The notes under the pieces: generated by a model | Seen by the model: only the letters and a program-made list of their open reading frames with translations | Told to the model about the DNA's origin: nothing | The model's database searches: none | Translations under genes and position numbers: made by a program | Assembly (NCBI RefSeq): GCF_004358425.1 | Contig: NZ_CP037948.1 | Coordinates: forward strand, 1,612,001 to 1,676,000 | From: Qipengyuania sediminis | GTDB lineage: Bacteria; Pseudomonadota; Alphaproteobacteria; Sphingomonadales; Sphingomonadaceae | Reading direction: 5' to 3' | Length of the DNA stretch: 64,000 nucleotides | Shown: one piece after another, positions 53,582 through 62,455 of the stretch | Position numbering within the stretch: position 1 is the first letter of the stretch | Layout of the letters: every line of letters begins with the position of its first letter

Positions 53582-54298
53582 TCAGAACGGCAACCAGTTC
53601 TGTTTCTTGGAGAACTTCATGTATCCCGCATTGACGCCGAGGCGCAAGCCGGCACCGACACGGATGGGAATGAGGACCACATCGCCCCAGCGCATGTAGC
53701 TCGCGTTCAATCCGCCGATGGCATAGGCCTGCCCTTCGCCTGCGGGGAAGCGCTTGTAGAGGTCTTCGCTGTCGTAGAGGTTGTAGACGAGCACAAAGGT
53801 GCTGCCCGCGCTCGCACCGGCGTCGAAACCGATCGAGGGCCCGGTCCAATAGACGGGCATCTGCCCTTCGACCTTGTGGTGCAGCGTGCCCGAACCATAG
53901 CGCAGGCCGACGACGAGGGCTCCGCCCGCCTCGCGCCCGACGATATAGCCGTTGGGCTCTCCCTGATCGGCAAGCGTCTTGCGGATCATCTCGGCGACGC
54001 CCTTGGCGCCCTTTCCGAACACCCCTTCCGCTGCGCCGATCAGATCGTCCTCGCGATAGGTCTCGGTCACATCACCGCGGGCAGCCGCGATGTCGGCGGA
54101 GGGGGCCGGGATCGCGGCTACCGGCGGCGGAGACGTTTCGGCAGGCGTCGGCGTATCCCGCGGCGCGGGCTGCGCGAGATCGCCGTCTATGGGCGCATTA
54201 TAAGCGCTGTCGGGATCGACCGGCTCGACCTGAGCGGCGAGTGGCGCGGCAGCGAGAGCGGCGAGCAGCAGGGCCGCGCGGGTGAGAATATGCCTCAT
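53582..54298 (-). CDS. exported DUF1134 protein
   Basis: A 238-residue protein with a signal peptide (MRHILTRAALLLAALAAAPLAAQ) and a Pro/Thr-rich linker to about residue 70, followed by the DUF1134 domain: YREDDLIGAAEGVFGKGAKG, GGALVVGLRYGSGTL and SIGFDAGASAGSTFVLVYNL. Alphaproteobacterial; resembles the SYLF/Ysc84 lipid-binding fold in the repeated G-G-x-x-x-G-x-x-x-G pattern. Periplasmic, function unknown. Confidence 0.88.
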   Translation of the reverse strand: MRHILTRAALLLAALAAAPLAAQVEPVDPDSAYNAPIDGDLAQPAPRDTPTPAETSPPPVAAIPAPSADIAAARGDVTETYREDDLIGAAEGVFGKGAKGVAEMIRKTLADQGEPNGYIVGREAGGALVVGLRYGSGTLHHKVEGQMPVYWTGPSIGFDAGASAGSTFVLVYNLYDSEDLYKRFPAGEGQAYAIGGLNASYMRWGDVVLIPIRVGAGLRLGVNAGYMKFSKKQNWLPF

Positions 54299-54478
54299 GG
54301 TTTCGGCCCCTCCCGAGGGCGACGATGGTGCGCCAGATGAGACGCTCTGCCTGGAGCCCAGGCAATGAGCGCGCGATGAACCGAATCCGATTTGCGGCAG
54401 ATGGCGGTGAGAAGCGCCCCTTGAAGCAGCCAACCCCCGCGTCTATAGGCTCCCGCTTCCGAAATGGAGCCACCGGCC

Positions 54479-54569
54479 GGAGACGTGGGTGAGTGGCTGA
54501 AACCAGTTCCCTGCTAAGGAACCGTACCCTATCCGGGTACCGAGGGTTCGAATCCCTCCGTCTCCGCCA
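54479..54569 (+). tRNA. tRNA-Ser(GCT)
   Basis: A complete 91-base class II tRNA with encoded CCA. Acceptor stem GGAGACG/CGTCTCC, discriminator G, D-arm GTGAGTGGCTGAAA with GG, anticodon arm GTTCC-CTGCTAA-GGAAC (anticodon GCT at 54513-54515, decodes AGC/AGU), long variable arm, and T-loop TTCGAAT. The 180 bases upstream hold no gene I can support. Its 3' end is repeated imperfectly at 62285-62305. Confidence 0.97.
54548..54569 (+). repeat. putative attL: 3' end of tRNA-Ser
   Basis: The last 22 bases of the tRNA gene, TCGAATCCCTCCGTC then TCCGCCA, match 62285-62305 except for one missing T. Integrases commonly use tRNA 3' ends, so this is the candidate left attachment site of the accessory segment. 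Confidence 0.5.
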
Positions 54570-54660
54570 GGATTGCTTCCGCAAGCATCCGCAACACGCG
54601 ATCTGGCCCAGCGGCGAGCATAGCATGAAGCCACACGGTTTTTTCGTGAGCCAAGAGCCT

Positions 54661-55554
54661 TTAACGTGGTTCGCTCTCGGGCGACATCTGACAGTGTATC
54701 TCCGTCAAGAAGCGTAAGATCGCGTCTCCGAACGCATCGTTGTTGTCTCCCGCCACCATGTGGGAAGCGCCGGCTATGTCAGTGAATTGAGCGTGTGGGA
54801 CGAGTGAAAGGAAATCGGCTGCTCCTTTGGATGAAACCAAGTCACTTGCCCCCCCTCGAACAAGGTGGACCGGCAGCGAAAGACTGCAGGCCGCTTCTGC
54901 CAGTTCCGTCGAAGCTGTGGGAAGGGCGCCAGGCAATGAGCGTCGACGGGTGACATTTTCCACGAAGGCGGGGTCCCAGTGCCAATAGAACCGACCGTCC
55001 GCTGCCTTTCGCAGATAGCTCTCCAATCCCTTCGAGCTGTTGCGACGCTCCCGATGCGGTAAATAGGCGGCGATCGCGGACGCGGCGTTGCCGGGAGAGC
55101 CGAAGCCAACCTTGGCGTTCTGGGACATGAACCCCAGCACACGGGCAACGCCGTCAACCTCCATTTGCGGAGTGATGTCGACGAGGGTCAGCGAGGCGAA
55201 AGTCCCGGGCGCCAGATTACCTTCCCCGATGAGCCCCGCCAGCCCGCCCAGCGAAGCACCGATCAGTGCCGGTCTTCGGTCGAGGCTACGAGCGGCAGCG
55301 ACAAGATCCGCCGCAAAGTCGGAGATGTCATAGCTCCCCTCTGGCGACCAAGGGCTTTCGCCATGCCCGCGAAGATCCACAGAAATTGCACGAAAACCGG
55401 ATCCCGCGAGACGCGCTGCTACCTTGCGCCATGCCCGGCGCGTCTGTCCGCCGCCATGGGCCAGCAAGACGGGCATGCCGCTGGCGGGACCGCTTGCGCT
55501 GGCAACCAGCAGCATGTCGGCGGCGCCTGGAATGGTCGTGCGTCGCTCGGTCAT
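54661..55554 (-). CDS. alpha/beta hydrolase
   Basis: A 297-residue hydrolase without signal peptide. Complete fold motifs: LLAHGGGQTRRAWR (HGGG-like oxyanion), DLRGHGESPW, nucleophile elbow GASLGG (Ser about residue 100), and a late His in AGASHMVAGDNN. The codon usage is visibly less GC-biased than in the chromosome core. It is the last gene of the leftward marR-ubiB-hydrolase unit, overlapping the UbiB-like gene by four bases. Substrate unknown. Confidence 0.87.
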   Translation of the reverse strand: MTERRTTIPGAADMLLVASASGPASGMPVLLAHGGGQTRRAWRKVAARLAGSGFRAISVDLRGHGESPWSPEGSYDISDFAADLVAAARSLDRRPALIGASLGGLAGLIGEGNLAPGTFASLTLVDITPQMEVDGVARVLGFMSQNAKVGFGSPGNAASAIAAYLPHRERRNSSKGLESYLRKAADGRFYWHWDPAFVENVTRRRSLPGALPTASTELAEAACSLSLPVHLVRGGASDLVSSKGAADFLSLVPHAQFTDIAGASHMVAGDNNDAFGDAILRFLTEIHCQMSPESEPR

Positions 55555-57149
55555 GGCCTATCGACACGCTCCCTTAGTAACAAGACCGCCGCGCCCAATG
55601 CGCAGATTCCTGCAATGAGCGCTGAGGTGTTCACCAGAATTGCCGCAGAGACGACAAGCGCCGCAGGCATCATCTGGGCCGAGCTTGCGCTCCCTCGCCT
55701 CCCGCCGTTTCCTCGTAACTGGGCCAGATCACGAGGATCGATACTGATTGGCAAGCGACCGCTGCGCCCGATCCGTTCAAGGTTGGCGAGGATCTCGGGA
55801 GCCCCGCTGAGCGTTCGAAACACGGTCGTTGCGGTCCGTCGGGCCTCGCTGCGCAGCTTGCCGAAGCTCACCCGCTCGAGCAGCAGTTGCTTCGCAATCG
55901 GCGCGAGCTCGGTGGTGATGTCGAAGCGCGGATCCAGTCGGCGCACGAACCCTTCTGCGGTCAGAAGTGTTCGCAGCATCAGCGCCAGGTCCCCCGGCAG
56001 CGAGAGCTGAAACGTCCGCAGCAGTTCGAACACGTCAGCAAAAATCCCCGACAGATCGATCTGGTCCAGCAGTGTGTTCTGAAATTTGCCGACGAGTCGC
56101 TGCAGCGCTGCCGTCAGCCCCTCGCGATCGACAGGGGGATTTCCGGCCCATCCCAGCAGCACCTCGGCGACAATATCCGGATTCTCGCCTGCGATGGCGA
56201 GCGACAGCCTGACCAGCTCGTCGCGCCGCTCGGGTAGCAGGGTTCCGACCGCGCCGAAGTCTATGAACACCAGCGTCCCGTCGGGACGAATCAGGACATT
56301 GCCCGGATGCGGGTCCGCGTGAAAACGCCCATTAAAGATGATCATGCTCAGCACCGCCCGGGCGTAGGCGCGAGCCACAGCTGGTCGATCGATACCGGCC
56401 TGGGCCAGAGCCTCCAGATCGGTCGCGGAGAAAGCATCGACCCGCTCCTGGACGTTGAGGCTGCGGCCGCTTACCTCCTCATCGAAGCGAGCGGTCTCGA
56501 CACCGAATTTCGCTAAGTATGCGCCAATTTCATCGCTCGCTCGCGCCTCGGCGCCCAAATCCATTTCCCGGTCGAGGCTTTCTGCGAAGAACCGCAAAAG
56601 CTCATCGGGCTTCTGACGGGCGATCAGCGGGCTGGCGCGCTGAGCCAGTCGCGCGATGCGCCGAAGGATGCGCATATCCGCGTCTACGACTGCTTCGATG
56701 CCCGGGCGTCTCACCTTCACGATGACCGACGTCCCGTCATTGCGAACGCCCGCGTGGACCTGGGCGATCGAACCTGCAGCGATCGGCTCGTGTTCAAGCG
56801 ATTGGAAATACTGCTGATAATCCTCGCCGAGCGCCTCCGCGATTGGAGCGCTGATCTGGGCGAAGGGTACGCCTGGGACGCGATCCTGCAGGCGGGCTAG
56901 CGCGGTCGTCCATTCGGGCGCGAGCAGGTCGCTGCGCATGGCAAGTATCTGGCCGAGTTTGACGGCGACCGGCCCCAATTCCTTGAGCGCATCCACCAAA
57001 GCCTCCGGCCGTGTCGGGGGAGCATTTCCCCTCAGCCGGCCGAGCCCGAAGAAAGCTGCCAGCCCGCTCAAACCGTGACGGCCGAGGACCGCAACCACCT
57101 GCGCGAGCCGCCGGTTGTCGCCGATCTGCGCCGACACTGCCTTGGCCAT
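55551..57149 (-). CDS. UbiB/ABC1 (AarF) family atypical kinase
   Basis: A 532-residue ABC1-family protein with two C-terminal membrane helices (from about residue 490, AALVVSAAILVNTSALIAG and after). The family features are all here: KxGQ in GPVAVKLGQILAMRSD, the Ala/Gly-rich loop PIAAGSIAQVH, ATP lysine in VIVKVRRPGI, catalytic loop FHADPHPGNVLI and DFG in FIDFGAVG. UbiB proteins act in coenzyme Q metabolism or lipid transport. This copy lies beside an efflux cluster and a MarR regulator, not with ubi genes, so it may be a paralogue with a special role. Start codon overlaps the marR stop (TGATG). Confidence 0.9.
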   Translation of the reverse strand: MAKAVSAQIGDNRRLAQVVAVLGRHGLSGLAAFFGLGRLRGNAPPTRPEALVDALKELGPVAVKLGQILAMRSDLLAPEWTTALARLQDRVPGVPFAQISAPIAEALGEDYQQYFQSLEHEPIAAGSIAQVHAGVRNDGTSVIVKVRRPGIEAVVDADMRILRRIARLAQRASPLIARQKPDELLRFFAESLDREMDLGAEARASDEIGAYLAKFGVETARFDEEVSGRSLNVQERVDAFSATDLEALAQAGIDRPAVARAYARAVLSMIIFNGRFHADPHPGNVLIRPDGTLVFIDFGAVGTLLPERRDELVRLSLAIAGENPDIVAEVLLGWAGNPPVDREGLTAALQRLVGKFQNTLLDQIDLSGIFADVFELLRTFQLSLPGDLALMLRTLLTAEGFVRRLDPRFDITTELAPIAKQLLLERVSFGKLRSEARRTATTVFRTLSGAPEILANLERIGRSGRLPISIDPRDLAQLRGNGGRRGSASSAQMMPAALVVSAAILVNTSALIAGICALGAAVLLLRERVDRP

Positions 57150-57625
57150 CACAATGCTTCGCGACGGGCGTTGGCGCTGATGGCCGCGAGCAGTTGAAGC
57201 AATGCTTTCTTCTGATGGGTCGAAATTCCCGCCCAGAAGCACTTGTGGGTTTCGTCTGCTGCCCGTCTCAAGTCTGGCAGAATCTCCTCCACCCGTTTTG
57301 TCAGCGCAAGCCGCCAGGCCCGCCCGTCGGCCGGATCGCGACGCCGCTTGATGTAACCCTGGTCCGTCAAAGCACTGACCGCCAGGCCGATTGTGGCAGA
57401 CTCCAGCTCGAGGCGCTTCGCAATGTCGGTCTGGTTGAGCCTTGGGTCCTTGATGAGCTGCGCGAGCACCCGCCACTGGGTGCGATTCAACCCGATGGGC
57501 TGCGCCCGCTCATCGAACGTTTTGCGCGCAGCGCGGCTTATCTCATCCATCAGGAAGATCGCGCGATCTTCGTCGCTGATGACGTTGTCCAGCGCGAGAG
57601 TTGTGACCTCCTCAGTCATCTTCAC
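57149..57625 (-). CDS. MarR family transcriptional regulator
   Basis: A 158-residue winged-helix repressor. LNRTQWRVLAQLIKDPRLNQ, IAKRLELESATIGLAVSALT (recognition helix) and the wing DQGYIKRRRDPADGRAWRLALT carry the MarR pattern, including D-x-R in the wing. It reads away from the EmrAB-type efflux genes, a typical arrangement in which a ligand relieves repression of both directions. Start 57625 or MTEE at 57619. Confidence 0.92.
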   Translation of the reverse strand: MKMTEEVTTLALDNVISDEDRAIFLMDEISRAARKTFDERAQPIGLNRTQWRVLAQLIKDPRLNQTDIAKRLELESATIGLAVSALTDQGYIKRRRDPADGRAWRLALTKRVEEILPDLRRAADETHKCFWAGISTHQKKALLQLLAAISANARREAL

Positions 57626-57646
57626 GTCCTATCTGGCCACAAAAAT

Positions 57647-57710
57647 TAGTAAAGGGCTTTCGTATTTTTTTTGGACCGCTATATGGCGCCCACATCTGCT
57701 GCACTGCAGC
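57647..57710. promoter_or_regulatory. divergent promoter region with candidate MarR operators
   Basis: The 98 bases between marR and the emrA-like gene are AT-rich (run of eight T). Two dyads stand out: AGTAAAG-GG-CTTTCGTA near 57650 and the perfect GCTGCA-C-TGCAGC at 57698-57710, just upstream of the emrA ribosome-binding site AAGGAG. Either could be the MarR site. Confidence 0.4.
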
Positions 57711-57723
57711 CAAGGAGTTAAGC

Positions 57724-58866
57724 ATGGCGGAACAGGCGCTGGGATCAAACGGACAGGCCGATGCCGAAAAGGATGACCCTCAAAAGGCGCTCTCCAACGC
57801 GAAGGTACGCCGGGGCCTGATCATTGCCGCGATCGTCGTGCTGCTCGCCGGCGGGTACTGGTATTACAATCGTGAAATCTACGGTAAATTCCAGCAGTCG
57901 ACGGACAATGCATACATTGCTGCAGACAGCGTCATTATCGCACCCAAGATTGCCGGCTATGTCGAGCGCGTACTCGTCAGGGAAAATCAGACGGTGGCTG
58001 CCGGCGCGTCCCTGGTGCAGCTCGACGTGCGAGACTACCGTGCCCAGACCAGCCAGGTCGAAGCGCAAATCGCTGCGTCGCTCGCAGGAGCCGATACGGT
58101 AAGAGCCCAGCAGCGAGAGCAGGACGCAGCCATCGGGCAGGCCCGCTCGCAGCTCGCCGCCGCGTCGGCCCAGGCCGGCCTCGCGGCCGAACAGGTGGCA
58201 CGCTACCGGCCGCTTGCCGCCTCTGGCGCGGAACCCCGCGAAAAGCTCGACCAGTTGCAGGCGCAGGCCCGCGAGGCGCGGGCGCAGGTCGCTGCGGCTC
58301 GCGCGGGCTTGCTCGCCGCGCAGCGTCGGCAAGGGACGCTCAATGAGCAGATCGACCAAGCAAATTCACAGGCAAATGCCGCCCGCGCCCAGCTTGAAGC
58401 GGCCCGCCTCAACCTGTCGTCCACTACGCTTCGGGCGAGCATCCCCGGGCGCGTGGGCGACCTCACGGTTCGGGTCGGACAATTCGTGCAGCCCGGTCAG
58501 CGGCTGATGAGCGTGGTCCCCACGGACCGGCTCTATGTGACGGCGAATTTCAAGGAGACCCAACTCGGCCTGATGCGCCCCGGCCAGCCGGTCACTCTTG
58601 AGGTCGATGCGCTGCCGGACCTGGAGCTAACAGGCCGCGTGGAGAGCGTGGCGCCGGGGACGGGCGCTGAGTTTTCGATCCTTCCGCCGCAGAACGCGAC
58701 CGGCAATTTCACCAAGATCGTCCAGCGCGTTCCGGTGCGCATTTCGATCCGCGCCACGCCGCAGGTTATGCGCTTGCTGGTTCCCGGAATGTCGGTCGTG
58801 GCAACGGTCGATACCCGAGCCGCCAAAGGCGAACTCGACGCGATCCGCGAAGCGGCCCGGAAGTAG
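57724..58866 (+). CDS. EmrA/HlyD-type efflux periplasmic adaptor
   Basis: Membrane-fusion protein of a tripartite drug efflux pump. 380 residues: cytoplasmic start, one membrane helix (GLIIAAIVVLLAGGYWYY, about residues 36-53), lipoyl half-motifs (IIAPKIAGYVERVLVREN and later LRASIPGRVGDLTVRVGQFV), and a long Gln/Ala-rich coiled coil between them. Three bases separate it from the EmrB-type gene. Regulation by the neighbouring MarR is inferred. Confidence 0.93.
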   Translation: MAEQALGSNGQADAEKDDPQKALSNAKVRRGLIIAAIVVLLAGGYWYYNREIYGKFQQSTDNAYIAADSVIIAPKIAGYVERVLVRENQTVAAGASLVQLDVRDYRAQTSQVEAQIAASLAGADTVRAQQREQDAAIGQARSQLAAASAQAGLAAEQVARYRPLAASGAEPREKLDQLQAQAREARAQVAAARAGLLAAQRRQGTLNEQIDQANSQANAARAQLEAARLNLSSTTLRASIPGRVGDLTVRVGQFVQPGQRLMSVVPTDRLYVTANFKETQLGLMRPGQPVTLEVDALPDLELTGRVESVAPGTGAEFSILPPQNATGNFTKIVQRVPVRISIRATPQVMRLLVPGMSVVATVDTRAAKGELDAIREAARK

Positions 58867-58869
58867 CCG

Positions 58870-60417
58870 ATGGCCGCGGCCATGACCGTTCCGCAAACCG
58901 AACGGGCGGACGCTACCGCCTGGATCGCGGTGGCGGCAGGCGCGCTGGGGGCGATGCTGGCGACGCTCGACATCTCGATCGTCAACTCGGCGCTGCCGAC
59001 CATTCAGGGCGAGATCGGGGCGACCGGCACCGAGGGAACGTGGATCGCCACCGCATTCCTCGTCGCCGAGATCGTGATCATTCCGCTCAGCGCATGGCTG
59101 GAACGACTGCTCGGCCTGCGCACCCTGCTCATCATCGCGGTATCGGCCTTCACCGCCTTCTCCGTGCTATGCGGAATCGCGACAGATCTGACAACGATGA
59201 TCATCGGACGGACCGGCCAGGGGCTAATGGGAGGGATTCTCATCCCCACGGCGATGACGATCGTCGCCAAGCGTCTGCCGCCCTCGCAGCAGCCCATCGG
59301 CATGGCGCTGTTCGGCATGACGGTGGTGCTTGGTCCGGTCATGGGCCCTCTGGCGGGCGGCTGGCTGACCGAAAACCTCAGCTGGCATTATGCCTTCTTC
59401 GTCAATGTGCCGGTCTGTGCCGTTTTGTTGCTTTTGCTGTTCATCGGCCTCCCGCATGAGAAGGCCGACTTGTCCTATCTGCGTGAGGCCGATTGGGCCG
59501 GGATCGCTGGCATGATCCTCGGCCTGGGTGGGCTGACCGTCGTTCTGGAGGAGGGACACCGCGAGGAATGGTTCGAATCGGCGCTGATCGTCCAGCTCAC
59601 CGTGGTGACCATCGTGGGTTTCGCTTTGCTGACATACGGGCAGCTCTACGCCCGAAAGCCGGTGCTCAAATTGCGCCTGATGTTCAACCGCCAGTTCGCC
59701 AGCGTCGTGGTGATGGCCTTGGCCTTGGGCATGGTCATGTACGGGTCGACGTACGTAATCCCGCAATTTCTCACCATCATTTCCGATTACAACGCCTTTC
59801 AGACAGGCCTCGTAATCTTCTGGATGGGGGTGCCGGCTTTCCTGCTGATGCCCATCCTTCCGTTCATGATCCGAAAAATCCACATCCGCATCGCGGTTGG
59901 CGTGGGTCTGCTGGTCATGGCGATGAGCTGCTTCATCAGCATCAGTCTGACAGCAGAGTCCGGCGGCGGGGTTTTTACCGAAAGCCAGATTCTGCGCGGC
60001 ATCGGCATGATCCTCACCATGATGTTTCTCAATCAGGCGACGGTCGCCTCGGTCGCGAAGGAGGATGCGGGCGACGCGTCCGGAATCTTCAACGCGGCGC
60101 GCAATCTGGGCGGGTCTTTCGCGCTTGCCGGACTGGCCTCTTTCCAGGACCAGCGGCTGTGGCACCACAGCCGGCGAATGGAGGAAACACTCAACGCCAA
60201 CAGTGCGGGATTGCAGGACTATCTCGACGGCATGGCCGCATCGTTCGGCAGTCCTCAAGCGGCGCTCGAGATGCTGGCCGGGACGATCCAGCGCGACGCC
60301 TTCGTGATGACCTACAACGACGTTTTCTTCGTGATGGGGGCGATCACCCTGGCAACCGTGCCGCTGGTCTGGTTCCTCAAGCCGCTGCCCAAGAACGCCT
60401 CCCTCTCGATGCACTGA
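58870..60417 (+). CDS. DHA2 family MFS drug efflux transporter (EmrB type)
   Basis: A 515-residue inner-membrane proton antiporter with about 14 hydrophobic helices. Motif A-like region, GRTGQGLMGGILIPTAMTI (motif with G-R-x-x-Q-G), LGPVMGPLAGGWLTENLSWH (motif C, G-P-x-x-G-P-x-x-G-G) and W-R/H-Y-F-F-x-N-x-P (WHYAFFVNVP) are diagnostic of DHA2. Works with the adaptor upstream and the outer-membrane factor downstream. Confidence 0.95.
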   Translation: MAAAMTVPQTERADATAWIAVAAGALGAMLATLDISIVNSALPTIQGEIGATGTEGTWIATAFLVAEIVIIPLSAWLERLLGLRTLLIIAVSAFTAFSVLCGIATDLTTMIIGRTGQGLMGGILIPTAMTIVAKRLPPSQQPIGMALFGMTVVLGPVMGPLAGGWLTENLSWHYAFFVNVPVCAVLLLLLFIGLPHEKADLSYLREADWAGIAGMILGLGGLTVVLEEGHREEWFESALIVQLTVVTIVGFALLTYGQLYARKPVLKLRLMFNRQFASVVVMALALGMVMYGSTYVIPQFLTIISDYNAFQTGLVIFWMGVPAFLLMPILPFMIRKIHIRIAVGVGLLVMAMSCFISISLTAESGGGVFTESQILRGIGMILTMMFLNQATVASVAKEDAGDASGIFNAARNLGGSFALAGLASFQDQRLWHHSRRMEETLNANSAGLQDYLDGMAASFGSPQAALEMLAGTIQRDAFVMTYNDVFFVMGAITLATVPLVWFLKPLPKNASLSMH

Positions 60418-60424
60418 GAAAGAC

Positions 60425-61900
60425 ATGCGCAAAGCCCTTATCCTCTTCGCTCCGTTCGCGCTTCTGTCGGGCTGCATGTCCGGGCCGGACTATGCCGGTC
60501 CACCGGAGATGGCGACCGCCTCAGACAATGCGTTCGTGCGCGCCGGGCCTGATATAGATCGCGCGGCTCCTGTTGCCGGCGACTGGTGGACCTTGCTCGG
60601 CGATCCAGTGCTGAACGACCTAGAAGCGCGGGCGCTGGCGGGAAATCCCAGTGTCGCCGCGGCGCGCGCACGTATCGAGCAAGCGCGGGCGTCGGTCCGC
60701 CAGGAGCGAGCCAATCGCTATCCCTCGCTCGCCGGGCAGGCGACAACCGTTCAAGCGCAAATCCCTGGCCTCGACATCCAAGGCGGCCCGCCAGCAGGAG
60801 CGCCCGGCTCCCCGGCGGAGACCTCGGAGCAGGACAGCCTCAGCATCTACAACGTCGGCCTCAACGCCAACTGGGAAATCGATTTCGCCGGCGGGCAAGC
60901 CCGCCGCATCGAAGCCGTCAACGCGCAGGCGGCCGCGTCGGTCGCCAACGCCGAAGATGCGCAGGTCCAGCTCGCCGCTGAAGTCGCCCGCGCCTACGTC
61001 GGCCTTCGCGAAGCCCAATCCCGCCTGGAGCACGCCGAGCGCGAACGTGTATTGCAGCAGCAGACTTTAGAGCTGACATATTCGCGTTATACCCGAGGCG
61101 CCCTCGCCCTGTTCCCGGTCGGCAATGCCAACGCCGAGCTCGAACTGCTTAAGTCGCAGATCGCCGAGGCGAACGCCGACATCGCCGTATTCACCGATAC
61201 CTTGGCGGTGCTCACGGGCGAAGCGCCGGGCGCTCTCGACGCGCTGCTGGCTACAAAAGCAGACATACCACTGCCCCCCGCGCGAGTGGCGGTGGGCGAT
61301 CCCGCAGCCTTGATCGCGCGCCGGCCCGACGTACGGGCTGCCGAACGCACTCTCGCGGCCGCGAATGCCCGCATCGGAGTGGCTGAGGCCGCGCGGTTTC
61401 CCAAGTTGTCCTTGATGGGGATACTAGGGCTCGGCGGATCGCAGCCGGACGACATCTTCGATCTCGGCAACTTATCAGCCATCGCTCTCCCGCGATTGCA
61501 GTGGAACCTGCTCGACTTCGGCCGCACGGCAGCGTCGATCGACCAGGCCGAGAGTGTTCGCGACGAGGCCAGCGCGAGCTACCGCGAGGTCGTTCTCGGT
61601 GCATTGCGCGATGCCGAGCAGTCGCTCGCCCGGTTCGGTCAGCAGCGGGCGAACGTCGCCGCGCTTGTTCAAATCAGCCGGCAGGCAGACACGGCCGCTA
61701 AGCTCAACCAGCAACGCCGCGCCGCCGGGGTTATCTCGCAAGCTGATCTAAACACCTCGATACGCCAGCGCGAGCAGGCAAAGGCCAATTTGGACCGTGC
61801 GATCGCGGCGATGACCAATGGCTGGATCGCTATTCAGAAGTCGCTAGGGTTGGGATGGAGCGAAGTACCGCTGGTCACGACACCCCCACAAACGCGATAG
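60425..61900 (+). CDS. outer membrane efflux lipoprotein (NodT/OprM family)
   Basis: Outer-membrane channel of the tripartite pump. 491 residues with lipobox LLSGC (Cys about residue 17), then PDYAGPP typical of NodT proteins, and two repeated OEP halves: NPSVAAARARIEQARASVRQ and RRPDVRAAERTLAAANARIG. The C terminus resumes LNTSIRQREQAKANLDRAI. Last gene of the emrA-emrB-outer membrane factor unit; eight bases after EmrB. Confidence 0.94.
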   Translation: MRKALILFAPFALLSGCMSGPDYAGPPEMATASDNAFVRAGPDIDRAAPVAGDWWTLLGDPVLNDLEARALAGNPSVAAARARIEQARASVRQERANRYPSLAGQATTVQAQIPGLDIQGGPPAGAPGSPAETSEQDSLSIYNVGLNANWEIDFAGGQARRIEAVNAQAAASVANAEDAQVQLAAEVARAYVGLREAQSRLEHAERERVLQQQTLELTYSRYTRGALALFPVGNANAELELLKSQIAEANADIAVFTDTLAVLTGEAPGALDALLATKADIPLPPARVAVGDPAALIARRPDVRAAERTLAAANARIGVAEAARFPKLSLMGILGLGGSQPDDIFDLGNLSAIALPRLQWNLLDFGRTAASIDQAESVRDEASASYREVVLGALRDAEQSLARFGQQRANVAALVQISRQADTAAKLNQQRRAAGVISQADLNTSIRQREQAKANLDRAIAAMTNGWIAIQKSLGLGWSEVPLVTTPPQTR

Positions 61901-61906
61901 ACATTG

Positions 61907-62107
61907 TCAGGCGCCGCCCTGCAGGCGACGCGCGGCCCGCCGGGAAGGTACGCCCTGCGCCAACCGGCCGGAGGCCCAGCCTATCGCGGTCCCTCCGATT
62001 ACCCCGCTCGTCATGATGGGGACGCAAGCCTTGGTAACGATCGCGACGGGAACGCTGATAAGCAGCCCCCCCCCAGCGCCCCGTTCGCCCAGGACGAAAG
62101 AGGCCAA
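61907..62107 (-). CDS. possible small hydrophobic protein, frame broken by a C/G tract
   Basis: A TTG-started 66-residue frame with ISVPVAIVTKACVPIMTSGV and GGTAIGWASGRLA, two likely membrane segments. Joining it across the (G)9 tract to the frame MYFLSRWLIGLFRPGRTGRW upstream (with eight Gs instead of nine) would give a protein of about 74 residues from an ATG/GTG-like start near 62132. No family recognised; coding status doubtful. Confidence 0.2.
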   Translation of the reverse strand: MASFVLGERGAGGGLLISVPVAIVTKACVPIMTSGVIGGTAIGWASGRLAQGVPSRRAARRLQGGA

Positions 62108-62284
62108 TCAACCAGCGGGATAAGAAATACACCGGGAAGCGCGCTAGGCTAGTCTTTGAAATTCAATAGGCGGCATCATCAGCCGAACATGACACGACAC
62201 TTTGCAGAAGTGTGAGCGTAAATGTGGGAGAAACATCTTCTGTATAGGGAAAGGCACTGATTATCAGCGGTTTGGAGGCAAGGA

Positions 62285-62305
62285 TCGAATCCCTCCGTCC
62301 CGCCA
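62285..62305 (+). repeat. putative attR: degenerate copy of tRNA-Ser 3' end
   Basis: TCGAATCCCTCCGTC is identical to 15 bases of the tRNA T-arm and acceptor, followed by CCGCCA, so 21 bases match 54548-54569 with a single one-base gap. A further 12-base piece (TCCCTCCGTCTC) occurs at 62412-62423. It lacks the rest of a tRNA, so it is not a tRNA gene. Confidence 0.5.
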
Positions 62306-62455
62306 AACCGGCAGGTCCATGGGACCTGATGGTTGGCGGATATGGGAAAGGGGGACGAACCCTAGGTTCGGAGGCGGAGGCGCGAACGCGCCGGATACGG
62401 CCAAAGGCCTGTCCCTCCGTCTCTTGCCTCGCGCTACCCAAGCGACTGCGGCCGG

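Larger units (their letters stand above)
61901..62455. other. 555-base accessory gap with island-end remnants
   Basis: No convincing gene. It holds a nine-C tract (62066-62074) that breaks a possible small hydrophobic frame on the minus strand (61907 to about 62134), and two partial copies of the tRNA-Ser 3' end (62285-62305 and 62412-62423). Its mixed composition and loss of long frames suggest decayed mobile DNA at the right edge of the tRNA-linked segment. Confidence 0.5.

Noticed and set aside
55551..57149. Assigning the UbiB-like gene as the housekeeping ubiB
   Set aside because: No ubiE/ubi neighbours, and the context is an efflux/MarR cluster; left as family-level call.
62270..62320. 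Second tRNA-Ser gene
   Set aside because: Only the T-arm and acceptor 3' strand are recognisable; there is no 5' acceptor, D-arm or anticodon arm.
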